Part shown: positions 10,353 to 22,300 of the stretch, in pieces | Layout of the letters: each line of letters starts with the position of its first letter | Numbering within the stretch: the first letter of the stretch is position 1 | Notes under the pieces: generated by a model | The model's input: only the letters and a program-made list of their open reading frames with translations | The model's database searches: none | Told to the model about the DNA's origin: nothing | Assembly: GCF_000002985.6 (NCBI RefSeq) | Contig: NC_003279.8 | Location: forward strand, 1,922,001 to 1,986,000 | Reading direction: 5' to 3' | DNA: 64,000 nt | DNA from: Caenorhabditis elegans | Taxonomy: Eukaryota; Nematoda; Chromadorea; Rhabditida; Rhabditidae | Made by a program: the position numbers and the translations under genes

Positions 10353-13300
10353 ATGAAAAAGCGAGAAAAGGACGATGAAGAACGACTCTTGTACCGGAAA
10401 CACTATACATCGGGGACTGGATCATCTGCTGTTTTAATAGAAGGTAATATTTTTTTTTTGTTGTAAAAATAGCAATTTTTTTTTAATTTTGAAGAAAAAT
10501 TCGATTTTCGCCAGAAAAAACTGAAAATTTTTTTTTTAATTTTTATATACCTGTGAACAAAAAAGAAACTAATTTTTTCCAAAATTTAATATAACACGAA
10601 GCAAAAAATTCTGGGAATGCGTATTTCACAACATATTTGACGCGCAAAATATCTCGTAGCGAAAACTACAGTAATTCTTTAAATGACTACTGTAGCGCTC
10701 TTGTGTCGATTTACGGGCTCAATTTTATGAAATCGATTAAAATAATTTATTTATCGATGAAATATTAAATTTAAGCCTAAAAAACTCTAAAACATACGAA
10801 GAAACAAATGAAAATCCCGTAAATCGACACAAGAGCGCTACGGTATTCATTTAAAGAATTACTGTAGTTTTCACTACGAGATATTTTGCGCGTCAAATAT
10901 GTTGCAGAATACGCATTTTCAGATATTAGTGTTCTTGTAATAGCAGAAATCCGAGAAAAAAAATTCAATCTGTGTACATTAATTAGTTTTTTTTCAAATT
11001 TTTTTCAAAAAATCAGAATTTTTCGGAATTTTTTAAATCGATATTAGACCGTTTTAAATAAATTTACTGAAAATTTTATTTTGTCAAAATTCTATACTAT
11101 TTATACTGTTTAACAATAAGTCGAAATATAATTTAAAAAAAAAACAAAACTCTTGAATTTTAAATTGCAGTAATTCAGAAAAGCAATTTTTTTAAATTTA
11201 CCGTATTTCCTCTATTAGTTTTGCACCCCTTCATTTGTTCCCTATGTTTAGGAATTCAACATTTGCATTATAAAATCGTTCTAAAAATTAGGAAAACTCT
11301 TACAGACTTGGTATAACAAGTCAAAATTGGCAAAATATGAGTACAATTCGGACAATTTTTGCGTATCAGTCGTAAAATTCGTTCATTTTGGTTCATACGT
11401 TGTTATTGAAATAGATGATATTATGCCATAACTTAATGGCAAACATGAGAAAAAAACCTGTTCGAAAATTAGTTTTGCATGCCTTACTAATAGAGGAAAT
11501 ACGGTATTTAATTTTTTAAAAAATTTTAAATTTTTTTTAAAATGTGGTTATTTAAGTAGTATTGGAAAATTAAAAAGTGTAGAAAAATTACGTCACAAGT
11601 ATGTATTAAAATTAAATTTAATACATTCAATACATTTTAATACATTTTGCAACATTACTTGAATAACCCCACAAATTAGAATTTTTTTCACAAAAAAATT
11701 TGCCTCTTGTAAAAACTTTATTCGAAAAAAACCAACTTTTTTGAAAAAAAAATTTGAAAATTTTTCAACTTTTGAAAATCCGAATAAAAAGTATATTTAA
11801 TTTGTTTTGAATTTTTGAACTTACAGAAAATTAGTTTGAAATCATTTTTAAAAATCAACATTTTCAACAAAAAACACGTGGTGCCAGGCAGGCTGTCCCA
11901 TCACGGTTTGATCTACAAAAAGTGCGGGAATTTTTTGCTCAAAAATATGTGACGTCAGCACCACGTTCTTAACCATACGAAATCAGTTGAGAACTCTGCG
12001 TCTCTTCTCCCGCATTTTTTGTAGATCAACGTAGATCAAGCCGAAATGAGACACTCTCACACCACGTGAAATTTGAAGCTTTTGGCTAAGATCGTGGCGC
12101 GAGACCTACTCAGAAATTGTTTTTTTTTTCAAATTTGTTCAATAACTTGTCCTTTCTGTTCAAGCTCGAATTTAACATTTCCAAAAATTTTCCAAAACAA
12201 TTTTTTTGGCGGGACTTTCAATTTGATTTCCAAAAATTTCGGCGGGAATTTGAATTTTTAAATTTCGGCCAAAATTCAAATTTAAAATTGAAAACAAATT
12301 TTTGGCGGAAGTTTGAATTTCTGTGGTAACATTTTTGCGGGAATCCGAATTTACCACGTGGTGCCAGGGGCTGTCCCATTACGGTTTGATCTACAAAAAA
12401 TGCGGGAACTTTTCGCCCCGAAAAATGTGACGTCAGCACGTTCTTAGCCGTTCAAAATTAGTTGAGAACTCTGCGTCTCTTCTCTCGCATTTTTTGTTTT
12501 TTTTGAAAATCAAAAAAATTAAAAAATTCAATTTTTGTTCAGAAAAACACTTTGATTTTTCTGTTCCAAATTTTCAGACCACGACTCATCAGACTCCGAG
12601 GACACCACTGTCTCAATATTGGATCCATCATTCACGCCATGGCCACATGTATTCAATCTAGCCAACTGTATAATCGGTGTATCAGTACTCGCAATGCCAT
12701 ACGTCTTTCAACAGTGTGGAATACTTCTTGCCGCAATTATGATTGCTCTTTGTGCAGTGCTCACAAAGCTCACGTGCCATTTTTTGGCTCACGCAGCGTT
12801 TAATACACGAACGACTTCGTACGAGAGTCTGGCGATGGCGACGTTAGGACCGAGCGGGAGAAGATTTGTAGAATTGTGTCTTTTAGTGTATTTGGTATCA
12901 TCAATTGTTGCGTTTATTGTGGTCATTGGAGATATTGGACCACATTTGGTTGCCGAGTTCTTGGAGCTTGAAGCTCCAACGCAGAGGCTCAGGATTCTTG
13001 TTATGGTCAGTAGTCTCTGACCAAGTCATTTACCAATTTTTCGAATTTTTCGAGGAATTTTTTATTGCTTTATTAGACTCAAAATTGCCTGAAAAGACCG
13101 AATTTCATAATGAAAATTTTCGATTTTTGATAAATTTACAAATTTTCCAAACGAGAACAACTTGAAAACTAGAAATGTTATCGAAAAAAGTTCAACTGAT
13201 GAAGTATTTCCCATAATTATGTCTACTTGTATTCAGATTGCAGATTTGCCGGAAATTTTCAGTTTCGGCAAATTGCCGATTTGCCCGAAATTTTCAGTTT

Positions 13301-16300
13301 CGGCAAATTGCCGATTTGCCCGAAATTTTCAGTTTCGGCAAATTGCCGATTTGCCGGAAATTTTCAGTTTTGTCACTTTGCCAATTTACCGGAAATTTTC
13401 AATTCCGGCAATTTGCCTGTTTGCCGGAATTTTCGTTTTCGGCAAATTGCCGATTTGCCCGAAATTTTCAGTTTCGGCAAATTGCCGATTTGTCCGAAAT
13501 TTTCAGTTTCGGCAAATTGCCGATTTGCCGGAAATTTTCAGTTTCGGCAAATTGCCGATTTGTCCGAAATTTTCAGTTTCGGCAAATTGCCGATTTGCCC
13601 GAAATTTTCAGTTTCGGCAAATTGCTGATTTGCCCGAAATTTTCAGTTTCGGCAAATTGCCTGTTTGCCGGAATTTTCGTTTTCGGCAAATTGCCGATTT
13701 GCCCGAAATTTTCAGTTTCGGCAAATTGCCGATTTGTCCGAAATTTTCAGTTTCGGCAAATTGCCGATTTGCCGGAAATTTTCAGTTTTGTCACTTTGCC
13801 AATTTACCGGAAATTTTCAATTCCGGCAATTTGCCTGTTTGCCGGAATTTTCGTTTTCGGCAAATTGCCGATTTGCCCGAAATTTTCAGTTTCGGCAAAT
13901 TGCCGATTTGTCCGAAATTTTCAGTTTCGGCAAATTGCCGATTTGCCCGAAATTTTCAGTTTCGGCAAATTGCCGATTTGTCCGAAATTTTCAGTTTCGG
14001 CAAATTGCCGATTTGCCCGAAATTTTCAGTTTCGGCAAATTGCTGATTTGCCCGAAATTTTCAGTTTCGGCAAATTGCCGATTTGCCGGAAATTTTCAGT
14101 TTTGTCACTTTGCCAATTTACCGGAAATTTTCAATTCCGGCAATTTGCCTGTTTGCCGGAATTTTCGTTTTCGGCAAATTGCCGATTTGCCCGAAATTTT
14201 CAGTTTCGGCAAATTGCCGATTTGTCCGAAATTTTCAGTTTCGGCAAATTGCCGATTTGCCGGAAATTTTCAGTTTTGTCACTTTGCCAATTTACCGGAA
14301 ATTTTCAATTCCGGCAATTTGCCTGTTTGCCGGAATTTTCGTTTTCGGCAAACTGCCGATTTGCCCGAAATTTTCAGTTTCGGCAAATTGCCGATTTGCC
14401 CGAAATTTTCAGTTTCGGCGAATTGTCGATTTGTCCGAAATTTTCAGTTTCGGCAAATTGCTGATTTGTCCGAAATTTTCAGTTTCGGCAAATTGCCGAT
14501 TTGCCGGAAATTTTCAGTTTTGTCACTTTGCCAATTTACCGGAAATTTTCAATTCCGGCAATTTGCCTGTTTGCCGGAATTTTCGTTTTCGGCAAATTGC
14601 CGATTTGCCCGAAATTTTCAGTTTCGGCAAATTGCCGATTTGTCCGAAATTTTCAGTTTCGGCAAATTGCCGATTTGCCCGAAATTTTCAGTTTCGGCAA
14701 ATTGCCGATTTGCCCGAAATTTTCAGTTTCGGCAAATTGCCGATTTGCCCGAAATTTTCAGTTTCGGCAAATTGCCGATTTACTGGAAATTTTCAATCCG
14801 GCAATTTGCCGATTTGCCCGAAATTTTCAGTTTCGGCAAATTGCCGATTTGCCCGAAATTTTCAGTTTCGGCAAATTGCCGATTTGCCGTAAATTTTCAA
14901 TTCCGGCAGTCTGCCGATTTGCCGTAAATTTTCGTTTTTGGCAAATTACCGATTTGCCGGAAATGTTCAATCCCGGCAATTTGCCAATTTGCCGTAAATT
15001 TTCGTTTTTGGAAAATTACCGATTTGCCGTAAATTTTCGTTTTTGGCAAATTACCGATTTGCCGGAAATGTTCAATCCCGGCAATTTGCCAATTTGCCGT
15101 AAATTTTCGTTTTTGGAAAATTACCGATTTGCCGGAAATTTTCAGTTTCGGCAATTTGCCAATTCGCCGGAAATTTTCAATTCCGGCAATTTGGTGATTT
15201 GCCGGAAATGTTCAATCCGGCAATTTGCCAATTTGCCGGAAATTTTCAGTTTCTGCAATTTGCAGATTTGACGGAAATTTCAATTCCGGCAATTTCCCTG
15301 TTTGCCGGAAATTTTCAGTTTCGTCACTTTGCCAATTTACCGGAAATTTTCAATTCCGGCAATTTGCCTGTTTGCCGGAATTTTCGTTTTCGGCAAATTG
15401 CCGATTTGCCCGAAATTTTCAGTTTCGGCAAATTGCCGATTTACTGGAAATTTTCAATCCGGAAATTTGCCGATTTGCCCGAAATTTTCAGTTTCGGCAA
15501 ATTGCCGATTTGCCCGAAATTTTCAGTTTCGGCAAATTGCCGATTTGCCGGAAATTTTCAATTCCGGCAGTCTGCCGATTTGCCGTAAATTTTCGTTTTT
15601 GGCAAATTACCGATTTGCCGGAAATGTTCAATCCCGGCAATTTGCCAATTTGCCGTAAATTTTCGTTTTTGGAAAATTACCGATTTGCCGGAAATTTTCA
15701 GTTTCGGCAATTTGCCAATTCGCCGGAAATTTTCAATTCCGGCAATTTGGTGATTTGCCGGAAATGTTCAATCCGGCAATTTGCCAATTTGCCGGAAATT
15801 TTCAGTTTCTGCAATTTGCAGATTTGACGGAAATTTCAATTCCGGCAATTTCCCTGTTTGCCGGAAATTTTCAGTTTCGTCACTTTGCCAATTTACCGAA
15901 AAATTTTCAATTCCGGCAATTTGCCTGTTTGCCGGAATTTTCGTTTTCGGCAAATTGCCGATTTGCCCGAAATTTTCAGTTTCGGCGAATTGTCGATTTA
16001 CCGGAAATTTTCAATCCGGCAATTTGCCAATTTGCCGTAAATTTTCGTTTTTGGAAAATTGCCGGTTTGCCGATTCGCCGGAAATTTTCAGTTTCGGCAA
16101 TTTGCCAATTTGCCGGAAATTTTCAGTTTCGGCGAATTGTCGATTTGCCGGAAATTTTCAGTTTCGGCAATTTGCCAATTTGCCGGAAATTTTCAGTTTC
16201 GGCGAATTGTCGATTTGCCGGAAATTTTCAGTTTCGGCGAATTGTCGATTTACCGGAATTAAAAATAGGAAATATTTTTGGCCAGCACTGTACCTACTTT

Positions 16301-19300
16301 AGATGTAGTTTTTTTATGCTCCAAAATTTTTTCAACAGTTGTAACATTAATTATTTCAATTCCTAGTACCTATCTTCGAAAAATCTCAAAAATTGCAGAT
16401 CGTCGTGGTTGTGTTCATAATCCTTCCACTCTCCTTCATCGACGATCTCAAAAAGTTCTCAGTGATCAGTTCGGTGGCGTGTCTCTTCTATTTCCTGTTC
16501 GCCGGTCGAATGATGCTCGAATCCCTACCAACTATTTATGATGGTGAATGGAGTATTCATGTTGTATGGTGGAGACCTCAAGGATTTCTAACATGCCTCC
16601 CGATTGTCTGTATGGCAATGTGTTGTCAGACACAACTATTTCCGGTCCTCTCGTGCATCAAGGATGCAACAACTGATCGCGTTGACTATGTCGTGTCGAA
16701 TTCCATTAACATCTGCGCGGCAATGTATGCAGCCGTCGGAGTTTTTGGATACGTTGCATTCTATTCTCATGAGCTTCATGGTGATGTGCTCGTTCAGTTT
16801 CCGCCAACAATTGTCACACAATCGTTGAAATTGGCATTCCTACTATCGATAGCGGTGTCGATACCGCTTATGATGTTCCCGGCGAGAACCGCGTTGTTTT
16901 GCTTGATTTTGAGAGATGTAAATTTTTGAAACAATTTTTTTTTCCGGATTTCCGCCGAAAAATTTTTTTTTTAAATTTAAATTTTAATTACTGTGGTTTT
17001 ACCCGAAATCTGAAAAAAATTTAAATTCGAATTCCCGCCAAAAAAAATTATTTTTTGGAAAATTTTTGGAAATTCGAGCTTAAACTTAAACTTCGAGTTT
17101 GAACAGAAAGGACAGATTATTGAACAAATTAAAAAAAAAAAAACATTCTGAGTGGGTTGGGTCTCGCCACGATCTTAGCCACTAGCATCAAATTTCGCAT
17201 GGTGTCAAAGTTCCCCATTTCAGTTTGATCTACGTTGATCTACAAAAAAGCGGGAGTCAAAACGCAGAGTTTCTCAAAAAAAAATTCTGAGTGGGTTGGG
17301 TCTCACGATCTTAGCCACAAGCTTCAAATTTCAGGCAAATACTGTTTTACTACTTGATCTTTTACTACGTATCTCTTTTACTACAACATCTCGTTTACTA
17401 CGGAATCTCTTTTACTACGAATTCCGCATTTAGATCTTTTACTACAATTGGCTCTTTTACTACGTGTTCTCTTTTACTACCATTTGACTACATAGATCTT
17501 TTACTACGGAAAATACTTTTTTACTACCTCATTTTTTACTACGTGGATCTTTCACTACGGTTTCATATTTCGATGTTTTGCTACAGTTTGTATCTTTTGC
17601 TACGGTAGACATTTTTACTACAATGGCAGGGATTGTACTTTTCACTATGTTTCGTATCTTTTACTACTAATTTTTTACTACGAATTAAAAATTAATGTCT
17701 ATAGTATTTTATATTCTAGATATAAACAAATGTATGAATAGTTTTTTTTTAATACATAGGTCATAATTGTAGATGGAGTTAATGGAGGGAGACTGTTGGG
17801 TTACTGTAGTGGTATTGTGGGAGTAATTCTTTTTTTTTCGCGTAGCCAACAAATTAATTCCATACCCGTTGCTCTATAAGTTTTGTCTATAATGTCTATA
17901 TGTATAAGTCTATAATGTAATAAAAAACTTGCGGGTTCGGTCAGTTATCTGTCAGGTGTTTAAAATTTTGACTTCAGCTGACATTTTGAAACTTTTGATC
18001 AACACTTTAGAAACGTTTTTTTTCTAAATTTATCGAATCTTGTATAAAATTATTATTGTTTTCGGTCAATTTGAATGTTTATATCACGATTTTAGATTTG
18101 AAAAAAAAAACGGAGATAAGTTGTCAAAAGTTAGTTCATAAAACGTATTGACTCCAAGTACCGATAACTCCGCGAAAAAACAATTTGGTAAAAAAATGTT
18201 CAACTGACAAATCGTAGATCATACCATATTCAACAACTTTGTAGTTGAAAACTATGACAAATAAATTGACGACCGAGATAGGATACCTACATTTTCATTA
18301 TCAGAAAATCTTCTGAGTTTTAAAACATTTATAGAGGACTTTTTAAATGTTTCTGGAATTTTCACAAAAGTTTTACAAGAGAGCAAGAGATCATATCGTG
18401 TTTTTTTTAATTTCTAGATCCAAATGGCCATAATAAGTTCTGCTCATTTCATAGTGAATAAATTTCCAGAAATTAAAAAAAAAACACTATATAATCTGAA
18501 AACTGTTATTTCCACAATACCACTACAGTAACTCAACAGTCTCCCTCCATTAACTCCATCTACAATTATGACCTATGTATTTAAAAAAAACTATTCATAC
18601 ATTTGTTTATATCTAGAATATAAAATACTATAGACATTAATTTTTCATTCGTAAAAGAGATCACGTAGTAAAAGAGCCAATTGTAGTAAAAGATCTAAAT
18701 GCGGAATTCGTAGTAAAAGAGATTCCGTAGTAAAAGAGATCTTGTAGTAAAAGAGATACGTAGTAAAAGATCAAGTAGTAAATCAGTATTTGCCCAAATT
18801 TCACGTAGTGTCGAAGTTCCTCTTTTCAGTTTGATCTACTGAGATCTACAAAAAATGCGGCAGAGTTCTCAACTGATTTAGCATATTGAGAACCTGCTGA
18901 CGTCACATTTTTTGGGCGAAAAATTCCCGCATTTTTCGTAGATCAAACCGTAATGGGACAGCCTGCCTGGCACCACGTGAAATTTCAAAATTTTTGTTCA
19001 TTTGATTGAATGAAAAAATAAAGCATTCAGAACCTTTTTCTCTAGAAAAAAATCTAAACTAACCTTTTTAGGGCCTAATTTCGACATTTCTTTTCTCAGA
19101 AAATATTTATAAAACCCGATATTCTTACAGAAAGAAAGTATAACGCATACAGTCGATTTGGAGAAGTTCACATTTCACATTCTGACAGCCGTAATTCTAT
19201 TGTTCAACACAATTCTCGCAATTCTCACACCAAACGTCGAATTCATTTTGGGCCTAACTGGAGCATTTATCGGAAGTCTTGTTGCCACAATTCTCCCATC

Positions 19301-22300
19301 CACAATATACATTGCGAATCAATCGGCGTCCGACAAGATAAATCGTGCGACGAGAAAAGTTAACGAAGCAGCAGCAGCGACGAGTTCGACGGCGAAAATG
19401 TGCTTGATTATCGGGCTATTCATTCTCATTGCAAGTACTTGTGCAATTCTTATGGGCGAGAAAAAGACGTCTGTTGTCGAGAAGCCAAAGGCAAAAGATG
19501 ATTCTGGAGAGATTCGGCATGAGGAGTTGAAGTCTTTGGAGAGTTTGGAGGAGAAGGTTTTGGATGCGAATTTGAATATTTCAGCGGTAAGGGATTTTTG
19601 TTTTTTTTTTGTCGACTACCGAAAATATGAGTGGCAAAAACTTAGTAATTGTCACATTTTGACAGTAAATAAAAAATGTTCAAAATTTTTTTGAAAAGTT
19701 TTATTATGATATTCGGTCATTTTGACACCATAGGAATAGTTTTTTTAACGCGGTTTGTAGAAATCGTATAAAAATATTGGTTTGTAAAATGTACTATACA
19801 TACACTATATAGTATAAAAATGTACTATATACACTAAAAAAGTATAAATATAGTATATAGTATTAAATAGCTTATATAGCAAATACACTATATATTAAGG
19901 GTGTCAATAAGTTTTATTTATTTTACTTATTTATTTATTTTAATACGATTCCATACGAATCGTGTCATTAAAAAAGAGTACAAAAATAATACACATAAAA
20001 TCGCATACACAATAAAAATAAATAATTTCCGTTAATACATGATAAAAATAGCTTATTCAAATAGAATTCATAGTTATCACCTGCAAATGGGATTAGTTCC
20101 TATTCAAAATTTATAACTTTTTTCGTGGCAAACCGATTTTTCTGAAAATGTGGGAATTTATGTTATCAAACATGTTCTTTCATTTGACGGTATTTTTAAA
20201 AAGTTTTGGCCACCCCATGTTTCCTAGCTCGGATATTTCTAAAATTTCTGAAAGCCGGCAATTTATGTAATTGAAAAAAATGTTCTGGTCGACTTCCAAA
20301 AATATGAGTTGCAAAGACTTAGTAATTACCACTTTTTGACAGTAAATAAAAAATTTTCAAAAAATGTTTGAAAAGTTTTATAATGATATTCGGTCATTTT
20401 GGCACCATATGAATAGTTTTTAACGCGGTTTAGTTTATAGAAATAGTATAAAAATATTGGTTTGTAAAATGTACTATAAATATATTATGTAGTTTTAAAA
20501 AGTATAAATATGCTATATGGCATGAAATATACTATATATGAATATAATATATAGTATAAAAAGTATAAATATACTAGATGGTATAAAAATATCATTTACT
20601 CAATATAAAGCGCTTATTCCGTTTGTCCATAGTTTGTAGTCTATGTAGTCTTTGTAGTATGTGAAATTTTAGCTTCTGGAAGGATAGTGAGTTGAGGGTT
20701 AGTATAGGAATATAGTCGGGGTACTGTAGTGGTACAATAGTGGTACGATAGGAGTACTGTAAGATTACGGTAGTTTCAGAAAAATTTGTTTTCAGCCCCA
20801 GAGGTCGGGGGCCGCGCCGGAGGTGCGGTCCACGGCTGGTATAGTATAAAATAGTGTAAATATACTATATAGCACAAAAATATGCTGTATAGTATAAAAT
20901 ATACTATAACTATGTAAATATAATATATAGTATAAAAAGGTATAAATATGCTATATATACTACAAAACTGTACTATACAGTTTAAAAAGTATAAATATAC
21001 TAGATGGTATAAAAATATATACATACCGTATATCTTCTATTAATATGGCCTCCCTATTAGACTTGCACTCCCTATATTTCGAAATTTGCCAAACTCGGTA
21101 AATCTTATTTTTTTTGGTATTTGCTGTCCTCGGCAAATTCAGCAAATTTGTCGCACACCCCTGGTATAAATATACTATGTAGTATAAAATAGTATTAACA
21201 CGTGTTTATATAATATATCAAAACACCATCCTTACACAAAACAAACATCCTTCAAAAAAGTAACGTTATAAATTGTACTTTTGTCGTTAATTTTATTTCG
21301 CAATATTTTGATAGACTAAACACTAACTCGTTAACTTAGAGTGCAGATTTCGAAATGCTGATAGTAAAATATTGTTTTGTTTTTTTTTTTCAAACCTCCA
21401 ACGCTCTAACAAACCGAAAAAATGAAAAAAAAACTTGCAGAAGCTCGACGACATATCAGAATTGGCAGCGAAAGGAAATGATACGGAAGCCGTGAAAATG
21501 CTTGTCGAAATGAAAGAACAACAGAAGATTCAACAGGAGTTGATAGTACGACAAGAGCAAATTGTTGCTCAGTTGAATAAGAAATCGGAGATTTTAGGTA
21601 CATTTAGGACTTTTTTAACAGAAAAAATTCGATGAAAATAAGCACCAAGAAATGGGTGGAGCCTGAGTTGAAGAAATTTGAAATCGGTATCGAAGGAATT
21701 CAATTAAAAAATTCAAAAAAATCTTGAAATTTTGAAAAAAATAATAATAAATTTGTAATTCAAAAAATACAAAGATTTAGTTTCAAAAAAAATTAAAATG
21801 TTTTTTTTTTCAATTTTTTTTCAATTCAAAAAGCAAATTCCCAAGTGAAATTGAAAAAAAAAATTTTTTTGAAAAAAAGATTCAAAAAATTCCAATTTTT
21901 CTTAAATTCAAAAATTATAAATATTAAAAAATTTAATTTCAAATTCAAATTCAATATAATAATTTTGAAAATTTCCAATTGAAATTCAAAAAAAAATTTT
22001 TTTTAGAGAAAGTTTCAAAAAATTCCAATTTTTTTAATTAAAAAAAATTCCAAAATTAAGTTTAAAAAAAATCAAAAAAAATGTTTTAATCAATATTTTC
22101 AATTCAGAAACATCAATATAATAATTTTGAAATTTTCCAAATAAAGTAAAATTAAAAATTTTTTTGAAACAAGTTTTAAAAAATTCCAATTTTTTTTAAA
22201 TTCAAAAATACAAATATTGAGTTTCAAAAATATTTTTAAAAAATTTAATTACAAAAAAAAAATTTTTTTTATTCAAAAACATTCAATATAATAATTTGTA

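Noticed and set aside
13162..15827. Several overlapping open frames of 200-420 codons on the plus strand
   Set aside because: They are translations of the 35-bp satellite in all three frames, lie in an intron, and show the same repeated peptide shifted in phase. No coding constraint is visible.
13236..16260. CRISPR-like regular repeats
   Set aside because: The units are contiguous without unique spacers, and the genome is a nematode's.
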